From NCBI RefSeq assembly GCF_900115595.1, contig NZ_FOXA01000001.1, forward strand, positions 310,001 to 374,000: DNA of 64,000 bases, given 5' to 3'. The position numbers and the translations under genes are program-made. Positions 17,862 to 26,355 of the stretch are shown one piece after another. Under the pieces are notes generated by a model that saw only the letters and a program-made list of their open reading frames with translations, was not told the DNA's origin and ran no database searches. Each line of letters opens with the position of its first letter. Positions within the stretch are counted from its first letter, which is position 1. Source of the stretch: Tranquillimonas alkanivorans (GTDB taxonomy: Bacteria > Pseudomonadota > Alphaproteobacteria > Rhodobacterales > Rhodobacteraceae).

Positions 17862-19514
17862 TTACATGTTGGGGTAGTTCGGCCCGTCCCCGCCCTGCGG
17901 GGTCGTCCAGTCGATGTTCTGGAGCGGATCCTTGATGTCGCAGGTCTTGCAGTGCACGCAGTTCTGGAAGTTGATGACGAAGCGGGGCTCCTTGCCCTCT
18001 TCCTCGACGAACTCGTACACGCCCGCCGGGCAGTAGCGCGCCGAGGGGCCGCCGTACTCGGGCAGGTTGACCTTCACCGGAAGCTCCGGATCCTTCAGCT
18101 TCAGGTGGCAGGGCTGGCTTTCCTCGTGGTTCGTCATCGCGAAGCTCACGTTGGTCAGCCGGTCGAAGGACAGCACCCCGTCGGGGCGCGGATACTCGAT
18201 CTTCTTGAAGTCCTTCGCCTTGCCGGTCGCCTCGGCATCGGTCTTGCCGTGCTTGAGCGTGCCCAGAACCGAGCTGCCGAACAGGTGGTTGGTCCACATG
18301 TCGAAGCCGCCCAGCGTCATCGACGCGCCCAGCCCGTACTTCGACCACAGCGGCTTGACGTTGCGCACGCGCTTGAGGTCCTGGCCCACCGCGCCCTCGC
18401 GCAGCTCGGTCTCGTAGGCATCCAGCGTGTCGCCGGCACGGCCGGCCTTGATCGCCTCGTGCGCGGCTTCGGCCGCCGCCTTGCCCGAGAGCATGGCGTT
18501 GTGGTTGCCCTTGATGCGCGGCACGTTCACCAGCCCGACCGAGCAGCCCAGAAGCGCCCCGCCGGGGAAGGCCGAGCGCGCCATCGACTGGTAGCCGCCC
18601 TCCGAGATCGCCCGCGCGCCATAAGCCACGCGCTTGCCGCCCTTCAGCAGCTCGGCCACCATCGGATGGTGCTTGAAGCGCTGGAACTCCATGTACGGGA
18701 AAAGGTGCGGGTTGGCGTAGTTCAGGTGGACGACGAAGCCCACGAGCACCTGGTTGTTGTCGATGTGATAGATGAACGACCCGCCGCCCGCGTTCTTGCC
18801 CAGCGGCCAGCCCATCGTGTGCACGACCTTGCCCGGCTGGTGCTTGGCCGGGTCGATCTCCCAGATTTCCTTCATGCCCAGGCCGTATTTCGGCACATCG
18901 CGGCCGGAATAGAGGTCGTACTTGGCACAGACCTTCTTCGACAGCGACCCGCGCACGCCCTCGCCCAGGAACACGTACTTGCCGTGCAGCTCCATTCCCG
19001 GCTCGTAAGAGGGGCCGGGCGTTCCGTCGGCCTGGAGGCCGAATTCGCCCGCGATCACGCCCTTCACCTCGCCGTTCTCGCCATAGACAAGGTCCGAGCA
19101 CGCCATGCCCGGGAACACTTCGACGCCCAGCTCCTCGGCCTGCTCGGCCATCCAGCGGCAGAGGTTGGACAGCGAGATGACGTAGTTGCCGTGGTTGTTC
19201 ATCAGCGGGGGCATGAGGGCGTTGGGCACGCGCATCTTCCCGCCTTCGCCCAAGACGTAGAAGTGATCCTCGGTCACCGGGACGTTGACCGGCGCGCCCT
19301 TTTCCTTCCAGTCGGGGATCAGCGCGTCCAGCCCGCTGGGATCGAGCACCGCACCCGACAGGGTATGCGCCCCCACTTCCGACCCTTTCTCGAGCACCAC
19401 GACATCGAGATCGGGGTCGAGCTGCTTGAGCCTGATCGCCGCTGACAAGCCGGCCGGGCCCGCCCCCACGATCACCACGTCGTATTCCATCGACTCGCGC
19501 GTCACCTCGGCCAT
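17862..19514 (-). CDS. electron transfer flavoprotein-ubiquinone oxidoreductase
   Basis: Passes electrons from ETF (reduced by acyl-CoA and other dehydrogenases) to ubiquinone at the inner membrane face. The 550-residue protein has an N-terminal FAD dinucleotide fold ([17 protein letters not shown] near residue 12) and a C-terminal 4Fe-4S ferredoxin-like site with C495 (CPAGVY) and C519, C522, C525 ([12 protein letters not shown]). The membrane-association region lies in the middle. Start 19514 has GAGGGGA seven bases upstream; an internal ATG (MEYDVVIVG) is less likely. It is divergent from greA. It fits functionally with the DmdC-like dehydrogenase at 27868-29574, whose electrons would reach quinone by this route. 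Confidence 0.95.
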   Translation of the reverse strand: MAEVTRESMEYDVVIVGAGPAGLSAAIRLKQLDPDLDVVVLEKGSEVGAHTLSGAVLDPSGLDALIPDWKEKGAPVNVPVTEDHFYVLGEGGKMRVPNALMPPLMNNHGNYVISLSNLCRWMAEQAEELGVEVFPGMACSDLVYGENGEVKGVIAGEFGLQADGTPGPSYEPGMELHGKYVFLGEGVRGSLSKKVCAKYDLYSGRDVPKYGLGMKEIWEIDPAKHQPGKVVHTMGWPLGKNAGGGSFIYHIDNNQVLVGFVVHLNYANPHLFPYMEFQRFKHHPMVAELLKGGKRVAYGARAISEGGYQSMARSAFPGGALLGCSVGLVNVPRIKGNHNAMLSGKAAAEAAHEAIKAGRAGDTLDAYETELREGAVGQDLKRVRNVKPLWSKYGLGASMTLGGFDMWTNHLFGSSVLGTLKHGKTDAEATGKAKDFKKIEYPRPDGVLSFDRLTNVSFAMTNHEESQPCHLKLKDPELPVKVNLPEYGGPSARYCPAGVYEFVEEEGKEPRFVINFQNCVHCKTCDIKDPLQNIDWTTPQGGDGPNYPNM

Positions 19515-19650
19515 TCTGGGTCCCCTCGCCTGTCTTGCCGGGCGCCGTTCCCGCTTGGACCGGCGTCCGAACGGGTTTTGCAAAGCGTGGACGTGCGGTC
19601 AATCGCAACACTGCGTTATTCGGCCCCGGTGCGCGGCCCGCGCCGTCCGC

Positions 19651-19679
19651 TTGACTTTGCCCGCACCCCTTGAGTTAAG
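19651..19679 (+). promoter_or_regulatory. candidate sigma-70 promoter of greA
   Basis: TTGACT at 19651-19656 is followed after 17 nt by GTTAAG at 19674-19679, about 50 nt upstream of the greA ATG. The -35 box is strong and the -10 box weak. An AAGGAGG sequence sits at 19678-19684 but has no start codon at usable distance. Confidence 0.4.
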
Positions 19680-19728
19680 GAGGAAAGCCAACAGACGACC
19701 ACCTTTCACGCAAAGGCCCCGGCCCTTC

Positions 19729-20199
19729 ATGGAAAAGATACCGCTGACCCGCGCGGGCCACTCCGCGCTGAACGACGAACTGAAGCATCTCAAGTCCGTC
19801 GAACGCCCCGCCATCATCAAGGCCATCGCCGAAGCGCGCGAGCACGGCGACCTGAGCGAAAACGCCGAATATCACTCGGCGCGCGAGAAGCAGTCCTTCA
19901 TCGAGGGCCGCATCAAGGAGCTCGAGGGTATCCTGTCGCTGGCCGACGTGATCGACGTCTCGAAGCTGTCTGGCTCGGTCAAGTTCGGCGCGACGGTGAA
20001 GCTGGTGGACGAGGACACCGACGAGGAGAAGACGTACCAGATCGTCGGCGAGCCCGAGGCCGACATCGAGAACGGACGGCTGAACATCAAGTCGCCCCTC
20101 GCCCGCGCGCTGATCGGCAAGGAAGAGGGCGACAGCGTCGAGGTGCGCACTCCCGGCGGCGAGAAGAGCTACGAGATCCTCAGCATCGCCTATTCCTGA
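19729..20199 (+). CDS. greA: transcription elongation factor GreA
   Basis: Rescues backtracked RNA polymerase by stimulating transcript cleavage. The 156-residue protein has the N-terminal antiparallel coiled coil with the acidic tip region [20 protein letters not shown] (about residues 42-61) and the C-terminal FKBP-like domain ending SYEILSIAY. The start at 19729 ([11 protein letters not shown]) matches the family; the frame is open upstream but only a non-start TTA lies near. The best ribosome-site match is 44 nt upstream, too far for this ATG. A membrane protein gene follows after 24 nt. Confidence 0.95.
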   Translation: MEKIPLTRAGHSALNDELKHLKSVERPAIIKAIAEAREHGDLSENAEYHSAREKQSFIEGRIKELEGILSLADVIDVSKLSGSVKFGATVKLVDEDTDEEKTYQIVGEPEADIENGRLNIKSPLARALIGKEEGDSVEVRTPGGEKSYEILSIAYS

Positions 20200-20223
20200 A
20201 GCGCAACCCGGAGCGGAGGCCGC

Positions 20224-21243
20224 ATGTCTGACGCACCACAGGACCGGCCGGCGGAACGGGGCCTTCTGTCCCGCACCGCCGAGACCCGGCGCTTCGCGCC
20301 CGCCGACCTCGTGGCGCTGGTGCTGTCCGTGCTGTGGCTGCTGCTGACCGGCGTGGCCTTCCTGTTCCTGGGCCGCGGCACCGAGGACGGCGTCGACCCG
20401 CTGCGCTTCGTGATGACGCTGGTGGCGGTCTTCGTGCCCGTGGCGCTGATCTGGCTGGGCAACGCCACGGTGAAAAGCGCCGCGGCCATGCGCGCCGAAT
20501 CCCAGCGCCTGCGCGCCACCGTCGAGGGGTTGCGGTCGTCCATGGCGCAGCAGAGGGCCGGCGGCGCCTCGCCCGAGGTAGAGCGCCGGCTGCAGGAGAT
20601 CGCGGCCACCACGAAGAAGACCGAGACGGCGCTGGCGACCTTCACCTCGATCCGCACCGCCGCACCGCCGCCTCCGCCGCGCAGCGAACCGCCCCCGCCC
20701 GGCCCCGCGCCGGCCGAGGGCGAGGGACAGCCGACGCTCGGGCTCGAGACGCCGGCGGACGCGATGCAGGCGCAGCTGACCACCGGCGACTTCATCGCGG
20801 CGCTCCAGTTCCCCGAGACGGCCGAGGACCGCGAGGGCTTCCGCGCCCTGCGCCGCGCCCTGCGCGACCGCAACACGGCGCACCTGATCCAGGCCGCGCA
20901 AGACGTGCTGACCCTGCTCAGCCAGGACGGCGTCTACATGGACGACCTTGCCCCCGACCGCGCCCGCCCCGAGCTGTGGCGCCGCTTCGCGCAGGGCGAA
21001 CGTGGCCGCGCCATCGCGGCGCTCGGCGGCATCCATGACAAGGACGCGCTGGGACTGGCGGCGGCCCGGATGAAAAACGACGCGATCTTCCGCGACGCCG
21101 CGCACCACTTCCTGCGCCGCTTCGACCAGATCTTCGCGGCCTTCGAGCAGGGCGCGTCGGACCAGGAAATCGCCGCACTGGCCGACACGCGCACGGCACG
21201 GGCGTTCATGCTGCTGGGCCGCGTCACCGGCACCTTCGACTGA
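20224..21243 (+). CDS. uncharacterised membrane protein with two N-terminal helices
   Basis: A 339-residue protein with two N-terminal transmembrane helices (about residues 24-46 and 58-79), then a helical, probably coiled-coil stretch (KSAAAMRAESQRLRATVEGL, near 82-135), a Pro-rich linker (about 142-170) and a helical C-terminal domain of about 165 residues (MQAQLTTGDFIAALQFPETA onward). I do not recognise the domain. The membrane-coil-linker-domain plan suggests a cytoplasmic module tethered to the membrane. A GGAGG ribosome site lies four to five bases before the ATG. It follows greA by 24 nt and may be cotranscribed; a dispersed hairpin element closes it downstream. Confidence 0.75.
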   Translation: MSDAPQDRPAERGLLSRTAETRRFAPADLVALVLSVLWLLLTGVAFLFLGRGTEDGVDPLRFVMTLVAVFVPVALIWLGNATVKSAAAMRAESQRLRATVEGLRSSMAQQRAGGASPEVERRLQEIAATTKKTETALATFTSIRTAAPPPPPRSEPPPPGPAPAEGEGQPTLGLETPADAMQAQLTTGDFIAALQFPETAEDREGFRALRRALRDRNTAHLIQAAQDVLTLLSQDGVYMDDLAPDRARPELWRRFAQGERGRAIAALGGIHDKDALGLAAARMKNDAIFRDAAHHFLRRFDQIFAAFEQGASDQEIAALADTRTARAFMLLGRVTGTFD

Positions 21244-21247
21244 GAAA

Positions 21248-21310
21248 GGGGGGCTGTCTGCCCCCCGCGCCTGCGGCGCTCCCCCCGAGGATATTTCAGG
21301 ACCAAAGATG
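21248..21310 (+). repeat. dispersed hairpin element (GGGGGGC-TGTCT-GCCCCCC ... CCGAGGATAT ... AAGATG), copy 1
   Basis: Perfect 7-bp stem at 21248-21266 with loop TGTCT, a second hairpin GCGCC-TGC-GGCGC at 21267-21279, then CCCCCCGAGGATATTTCAGGACCAAAGATG. Two further copies lie at 48928-48980 and 49079-49120. It sits between convergent genes and probably also acts as a bidirectional terminator. Confidence 0.65.
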
Positions 21311-21318
21311 CAGCGGGG

Positions 21319-23448
21319 TCAGATCCCGAAGCTGCCGTAGGGCAGGAAGCGGACCGGGTCGCCCCGGTGCACGTGGCGGCCCTCGTCGCCCAGCTCCACC
21401 AGCCCCTCGGCCCAGGACAGGCCCGAGATGCGGCCCGAGCCCTCGGAGCGGAACACCTCGGCATGGCCCTCGGGCGTGAGACGGGCGCGCAGGTATTCCC
21501 GGCGCCCGGGCTTCTTGCGCTTCTCGAAGGCCGCCGGAACGTCGAAGCCCCGCGGGGCCAGCCAGCGCCCCCCGGCCAGGCGCGACAGCGCGGGGCGGGC
21601 GAAGATCAGCGTGCAGACGAAGGCGGCGACGGGGTTTCCGGGCAGGCCGAAGATCGGCATCCCGTCCCACATCCCCAGCGCGAGCGGGCGGCCGGGCTTG
21701 AGCGCGATGCGCCAGGCCTGCAGCGCGCCGCGCTCGCGCAACAGCGCCGAGACATGATCCTCGTCCCCCGCCGAGGCGCCGCCGGAGGTCAGCAGGACGT
21801 CCGCCGTCTTCCGCGCCTCGTCCAGCCGCGCCGCCAGCGTCTCGCGGTCGTCCGGCACGTGCCCGAGATCCACCGGCGCGTAGCCCCAGCGCGAGGCAAG
21901 CGACAGGAGCATCGGGCGGTTGGCATCAAAGGTACGGGCGGGGTCGGCGGTGGCGCCGGGGGCGGCGAGTTCGTCGCCAGTGGAGACGACGGCAACACGA
22001 AGGCGGCGGTGCACGTGCGCCTCGGCCAACCCGAGCGCCGAGAGGAGCGCGAGATCGGGCGCGCGCAGCAGGTGCCCGGCCTCCAGCGCCACGGCGCCGG
22101 CCTCGACATCCTCGCCCGCGCGGCGGGTGTTGGCGCCCGGCCGGACGGGGCCGTTGAACGCGACATGGCCGCCGGCGCGGGTGGTATCCTCCTCCAGCAC
22201 GACGGTGTCCACGCCCTCGGGCAGGGTCGCGCCGGTCAGGATGCGGATGGCTGCCCCTTGCGGCACGGCTCCGACATAGGGTGCCCCGGCGGCGGCCCGG
22301 CCCTCCAGCAGCGGCAGGCGCTGCGCGCCCTCGCCCACCGCCTGCCCCGCGAAGCCGTAGCCGTCGACGGCAGAGTTCGGCGCGGGCGGGTTCGACCGCC
22401 GCGCCAGATGGTCGGCGGCGAGAATGCGGCCCTCGGCCCCCGCAACAGGCACGGTCTCGGTCGCGGTGACGGGAGCGAGGCGGTCGCGCAGGAGCGTCAG
22501 AGCCTCATCCACCGGCGTCCAGTGCACGCCGGGCGGCAGGGCGAAGCAGTCGTTGCCGAGCTTCGGCGGCGCGAGCGCGGCGCGGGCGGCGGTGCGCAGG
22601 GCGTCCTCGGCCCCGACGCCGAGGATCCATCCTTCCTCGGCCAGCGCGGGCGCGTCGGGGGCGGTGAGCGCGTGGCCGAGCGTGCCCTGCGCCTGCATCT
22701 CTTCCAGCGCGCGGGCGAGCACGCGCACCTGCACCTCGTCCTTGATGTCCTCCGGACCGATTGCCTCCTGCACCACGGCATCCACGAGCGAGGGATAAAC
22801 CTCGGCCAGGACGATGGGGGCGTCGGGCGACTCGAACGGCCAGACGGAGAGGCGATCGCCGAAGCGGTTTCGCAGGGCGTGCAGGCGCGGCAGGCCGAGA
22901 AGCGCCTGCGAGCCGACGGAGCCGGTGGTGAAGAGCTTCCAGCACGGCTGCGCCCGAGGCACGAGCGCCTCGACCGCGCGGCGTTCGGGCAAACCGTGGC
23001 CGTCCCGCTCGGAGCCGCGCTCGGGCAGGCCCGGCAGGTCCAGACCAGCGGGCCGGCCCCAGAACGGGCCGGTGCCGGGGAAGACGGCGTTCAGCGCCGC
23101 CGCCGCGGTGAACCGGTCGTTGCCATTGTCCTCGCCGTCCTCTACCCGCTCCGCCAGCGCCGCCCAGAGCGCCAGGGCGTCGGGGCGCCCCGCCACGGCT
23201 TCCGCAAAGCCCGCCGGATAGCCGAAGGGGAAGTCGAAGCCGGCAAGCACACGGCGGCCGAGGGCCAGCTCGTCCTCGAAGATCCGCACCAGCCGCTCCG
23301 TCGCCGCGGCGCGCGTGCGCAGGTATTCCGTCGTCGCGCGCCCGTCGCGGGCGACGGCGATCCAGATGCTGTCGGCGGTCGGCGTGGCCGGCGAGGGCTG
23401 CGACCGGGCCGACCAATCCACCACCACGAAGGTGTCGAACCCGGTCAC
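21319..23448 (-). CDS. moeA: molybdopterin molybdotransferase MoeA fused to an N-terminal RNase H-like (DUF429-type) domain
   Basis: A 709-residue fusion. Residues 1 to about 305 begin TFVVVDWSAR, with FDFPFGYPAG near 73 and VLAEVYPSL near 215, the pattern of DUF429-type predicted RNase H-fold nucleases. From about 310 a complete MoeA follows: AVDGYGF near 352, TGATLPEGVDTVV near 407, VAVVSTGDEL near 478, TSGGASAGDEDHV near 545, and FGLPGNPVAAFV near 595. MoeA inserts molybdate into adenylylated molybdopterin. The gene is last in fdhD-mobA-mobB-moeA and overlaps mobB by 4 nt. The role of the N-terminal domain is unknown; I recall similar fusions in relatives but no experiment. Confidence 0.88.
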   Translation of the reverse strand: MTGFDTFVVVDWSARSQPSPATPTADSIWIAVARDGRATTEYLRTRAAATERLVRIFEDELALGRRVLAGFDFPFGYPAGFAEAVAGRPDALALWAALAERVEDGEDNGNDRFTAAAALNAVFPGTGPFWGRPAGLDLPGLPERGSERDGHGLPERRAVEALVPRAQPCWKLFTTGSVGSQALLGLPRLHALRNRFGDRLSVWPFESPDAPIVLAEVYPSLVDAVVQEAIGPEDIKDEVQVRVLARALEEMQAQGTLGHALTAPDAPALAEEGWILGVGAEDALRTAARAALAPPKLGNDCFALPPGVHWTPVDEALTLLRDRLAPVTATETVPVAGAEGRILAADHLARRSNPPAPNSAVDGYGFAGQAVGEGAQRLPLLEGRAAAGAPYVGAVPQGAAIRILTGATLPEGVDTVVLEEDTTRAGGHVAFNGPVRPGANTRRAGEDVEAGAVALEAGHLLRAPDLALLSALGLAEAHVHRRLRVAVVSTGDELAAPGATADPARTFDANRPMLLSLASRWGYAPVDLGHVPDDRETLAARLDEARKTADVLLTSGGASAGDEDHVSALLRERGALQAWRIALKPGRPLALGMWDGMPIFGLPGNPVAAFVCTLIFARPALSRLAGGRWLAPRGFDVPAAFEKRKKPGRREYLRARLTPEGHAEVFRSEGSGRISGLSWAEGLVELGDEGRHVHRGDPVRFLPYGSFGI

Positions 23449-23936
23449 AGCCCCAGCTCCGCGGCGATGAAATCGGCGATGGCGGCGGTGTCGTCGAGGT
23501 CGAACACCGGGCGGTCGAGGTCGAGCGGGCAGTCGGCGGCCACGGCGCGAACCGTCGGGTCGTTCCGCGCGATCAGCGGGTTGCCGGTTTCGGCGCGGAA
23601 GGCCTCGACCTTGGGATGCGTGTCGCGCTTCCAGCCCTCGACCAGCACCAGGTCCACCGGGTCGAGCCGGGCCAGGAGATCCGCCAGCGACGGCTCGGGC
23701 GCGCCGCGCAGTTCGCTCATCAGCGCCCAGCGGTTGCGCGAGGACAGGAGAACCTGCTGCGCTCCGGCGACCCGATGGCGGTGGCTGTCCTTGCCCGGGT
23801 GGTCCACGTCAAAGGTGTGGTGCGCGTGCTTGAGCGTCGAGACGGTGAGCCCCCGGCCCGCGAACTCGGCCACCAGCCGCTCCATCAGCCCGGTCTTGCC
23901 CGCGTTCTTCCAGCCGGTCACGCCATAGAGCTTCAT
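23445..23936 (-). CDS. mobB: molybdopterin-guanine dinucleotide biosynthesis protein B
   Basis: A 163-residue P-loop GTP-binding protein assisting MobA in attaching GMP to molybdopterin. The Walker A is GVTGWKNAGKTGLMERL (residues 5-21) and LVLVEGWKRDTHPK near 100 is the family switch motif; KHAHHTFDVDHPGKDSHRH is also diagnostic. Both ends overlap neighbours as ATGA: its start overlaps the mobA stop, its stop overlaps the moeA start, so all are likely made from one mRNA with coupled translation. Confidence 0.93.
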   Translation of the reverse strand: MKLYGVTGWKNAGKTGLMERLVAEFAGRGLTVSTLKHAHHTFDVDHPGKDSHRHRVAGAQQVLLSSRNRWALMSELRGAPEPSLADLLARLDPVDLVLVEGWKRDTHPKVEAFRAETGNPLIARNDPTVRAVAADCPLDLDRPVFDLDDTAAIADFIAAELGL

Positions 23937-24559
23937 TCCGCCAGCGCCTCTGCCTTCGCCAGGTCCTCGGGCGTGTTCACGTTGAAGAACGGGTCGAGCC
24001 GCTCGACCGGGAACACGGCCTCGGCCGCGCCGTGCGGGTCGGTCCAGAGCACCACCTTGCGCAGCCCCTCGGCCAGCGCCGCGCGCAGGTCGTCGCGCAG
24101 GGCGACGGGCCACAGGCCGAAGGTCGGGTGGCGCACCTGCCCGCGCTCGGGGTCGGGCGTGGCCGCCAGCGCGATCGGCGTGCCCGCCTCCTCGGCCGCG
24201 AGCGTCAGGCGCGGGACCAGATCGCAGGGGAAGAAGGGGGTGTCGGCCGCGGCGGTGACGATATGCGTGGCCCCCTGCCCGGCCGCCCACTCCAGCCCCG
24301 CGAGCACCCCGGCCAGAGGCCCGGGAAAGCCCTCGACGCTGTCGGGCAGGACCGGAAGGCCGAAGCGGGCGAAACGTGCGGGATCGCCGTTGGCGTTGAG
24401 GGCGAGCCCCCCGACCTGCGGCGACAGGCGGTCGATGACGTGCGACAGGATCGGGCGGCCGGCGAGCGGCAGCAGCCCCTTGTCGCCGCCGCCCATGCGC
24501 CGGGCCTGTCCCCCGGCCAGGATGACGCCGAGCGGTGCCGTCGACCCGGGTCCGCTCAT
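23933..24559 (-). CDS. mobA: molybdenum cofactor guanylyltransferase
   Basis: Transfers GMP from GTP to molybdenum-molybdopterin, giving the bis-MGD form used by formate dehydrogenase and DMSO-reductase-type enzymes. The 208-residue protein has the nucleotidyltransferase signature GVILAGGQARRMGGGDKGLL near residue 11, AADTPFFP near 93 and NVNTPEDL near the end. The start at 24559 (MSGPGSTAPLG) overlaps the fdhD stop (ATGA); the longer upstream frame is not needed. Confidence 0.94.
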   Translation of the reverse strand: MSGPGSTAPLGVILAGGQARRMGGGDKGLLPLAGRPILSHVIDRLSPQVGGLALNANGDPARFARFGLPVLPDSVEGFPGPLAGVLAGLEWAAGQGATHIVTAAADTPFFPCDLVPRLTLAAEEAGTPIALAATPDPERGQVRHPTFGLWPVALRDDLRAALAEGLRKVVLWTDPHGAAEAVFPVERLDPFFNVNTPEDLAKAEALAE

Positions 24560-25437
24560 ACCGCGCTCTTCCGGCGGTGCTTCCTGTCTTCGTCGGCAAC
24601 TGCGTCGGGGTCGGCGTCGCGCACCAGCCGCTCTTCGCCCGACAGGCAAACGAACCGCTTGCCGCGCATCCGGCCGATGAGCGTCAGGCCGACCTGCCGC
24701 GCGATCTCCACCCCCCAGGCGGTGAAGCCCGAGCGCGAGGCGAGGACGGGGATGCCCATCAACGCCGTCTTGATCACCATCTCAGAGGTCAGCCGGCCGG
24801 TGGTGTACAGGATCTTGTCCTCAGGCCCCACGCCCTCGGACAGCATCCAGCCGGCGATCTTGTCCACCGCGTTGTGCCGGCCCACATCCTCCATGTAAAC
24901 CAGCGGCCGGTCTTCCCGGCACAGCACCGTGCCGTGGATCGCCCCGGCCTCCAGATACAGCGACGGCGTGCGGTTGATCTTGTTGGCAAGCGCGTAGAGC
25001 CAGGAGGTCCGCGCCTCGGCCTGAGGGAGCGTCAGGCCCTCGAGCCCCTCCATCATGTCGCCGAAGACGGTGCCGACGGCGCAGCCCGAGGTGCGCGTCT
25101 TCTTCTTCAGCTTCTCCTCATAGCGGGTCTGCCCGTCGGTGCGGACGACGACGGTTTCGAGTTCCTCGTCGAAGTCCACGCCCTTCACCGTCTCGCCCGG
25201 GCGCAGCATGCCCTGGTTCTTGAGGAACCCGAGCGCGAGGTATTCCGGATAATCGCCGATGGTCATGGCGGTGACGATCTCCTGCCCGTTGAGGAAGATC
25301 GTCAGCGGCCGCTCCTCGACCACCGAGATGGCGCTGCGCGCGCCGGTGTGATCGACGCCCTCGATCCGGCGGGTCAGTCCCGCGCGGTCGGGATCGGGCG
25401 CAATGATGTAGTCGGCCAGCACGTCGGCGGTGGTCAT
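24556..25437 (-). CDS. fdhD: formate dehydrogenase accessory sulfurtransferase FdhD
   Basis: FdhD transfers sulfur from a cysteine desulfurase to bis-MGD, needed for active formate dehydrogenase. The 293-residue protein shows the family core: GDYPEYLALGFLKNQG near 61, YMEDVGRHNAVDKI near 185, GRLTSEMVIK near 215 and SRSGFTAWGVEIA near 235. The sulfur-transfer loop, CxxC in the E. coli protein, reads TSGCAVG here with only one Cys (C119). The start at 25437 has GGGGAGG six to seven bases upstream. As first gene of a four-gene operon it suggests that a molybdenum or tungsten formate dehydrogenase exists elsewhere in the genome. Confidence 0.93.
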   Translation of the reverse strand: MTTADVLADYIIAPDPDRAGLTRRIEGVDHTGARSAISVVEERPLTIFLNGQEIVTAMTIGDYPEYLALGFLKNQGMLRPGETVKGVDFDEELETVVVRTDGQTRYEEKLKKKTRTSGCAVGTVFGDMMEGLEGLTLPQAEARTSWLYALANKINRTPSLYLEAGAIHGTVLCREDRPLVYMEDVGRHNAVDKIAGWMLSEGVGPEDKILYTTGRLTSEMVIKTALMGIPVLASRSGFTAWGVEIARQVGLTLIGRMRGKRFVCLSGEERLVRDADPDAVADEDRKHRRKSAV

Positions 25438-25498
25438 GGGTGCCTCCCCTCGCAGCCGCGCCACTCTAGGACGCGGGGCGCGCCGCCTCCAAGCCCCC

Positions 25499-26116
25499 TC
25501 ACAAGAGGCCTGCGGCGGCCAGCGCGTCGCGCTCGCGGATGATGACGCCGTGGTTGTCGTCGGCGTCGTCGTCGGTGATCACGCGGCGGGTGACACCGGG
25601 ATGTTCACCGAATGCGCGCGCGGCCCCATTGGGAAACCACGTCGTGCCCACGTGCTCGAACCCCGGCAACTGCCGCAGCAGGCTGGTGATCGACAGCGCG
25701 CAGCGCGCCGGGGCGACCGGGCCATTTTTCTGGGCCAGCGTCAGCGCCTGTGCGGCGACCTCGGGCGACACCTCGACCGTCTGCTCGATCACCCGGAAGC
25801 TTTCCCGGGCGTGGAAGTCGACATAGACGTCCTCGATCCGCGGGGTGAAGCCGTACAGCACGTCGCCCCGCTCGGGCACGTGCGGGTGACGGAACGACCC
25901 GGCGGGATCGAACAGCACGCGCTGCGGCCCGTCGATCAGCAGCCCCGAGTGCGCTCCGCGCCCGTCGAGATTGCGCGCGACCGTGTAAAGCGTCAGCGTC
26001 GGCGGCCCGTCATGGATGTAGGCCCGGCGCTGCACCTCGGCCATCGGCGCGCCGACCTCGACGCCGCAGGCCGCCAGAAGCAGCGGCAGCGCGAGCACGG
26101 CCAGCAGGCGGCGCAT
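25499..26116 (-). CDS. lipoprotein, possibly a permuted NlpC/P60 (papain-like) fold
   Basis: A 205-residue protein with a lipoprotein signal (LLAVLALPLLLAACG, lipobox Cys17). The mature part carries a His in GAHSGLLIDG near 58 and, later, a Cys in ARCALSITSLLRQLPGF near 142. That order, His first and Cys later with this spacing and hydrophobicity, resembles circularly permuted NlpC/P60-type proteins (YaeF/YiiX group), where HxG precedes the catalytic Cys. The assignment is inference; the third catalytic residue is not clear. The gene lies 8 nt after the oxidase subunit IV gene on the same strand and 61 nt before fdhD. Confidence 0.68.
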   Translation of the reverse strand: MRRLLAVLALPLLLAACGVEVGAPMAEVQRRAYIHDGPPTLTLYTVARNLDGRGAHSGLLIDGPQRVLFDPAGSFRHPHVPERGDVLYGFTPRIEDVYVDFHARESFRVIEQTVEVSPEVAAQALTLAQKNGPVAPARCALSITSLLRQLPGFEHVGTTWFPNGAARAFGEHPGVTRRVITDDDADDNHGVIIRERDALAAAGLL

Positions 26117-26124
26117 GCCGGCGA

Positions 26125-26265
26125 TCAGCCGTTGACCAGGGCCAGCAGGATCAGGATGACGATGATCGCCACGACGGTCTTGACCGTCAGGCTCATGAAG
26201 CTGGCGAAGGTCTTCTCCTGCTCCACGATGTCCATCTTCCCGTGCGTGTGCTTGTCTTCGGCCAT
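26125..26265 (-). CDS. aa3-type cytochrome c oxidase subunit IV
   Basis: A 46-residue protein: a charged, His-rich start (MAEDKHTHGKMDIVEQEKTF) and a single transmembrane helix (VKTVVAIIVILILLALVNG). The motif MDIxxQEKTFxSF followed by one helix is typical of the small subunit IV of the Paracoccus/Rhodobacter aa3 oxidase. It contributes one helix to the complex and is not essential for activity in the known case. The start at 26265 has AAGGGA about ten bases upstream. The other oxidase genes are not in this window, as is usual for this subunit. Confidence 0.88.
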   Translation of the reverse strand: MAEDKHTHGKMDIVEQEKTFASFMSLTVKTVVAIIVILILLALVNG

Positions 26266-26355
26266 GTCTCGCGCGTCCCTTGCGTGGTTTGCCGTTCGAT
26301 TAGACGATTTGCCGGGCGCTGTCACGGCCCCGCGCGCGGCGCGGAACGCCGCAGG

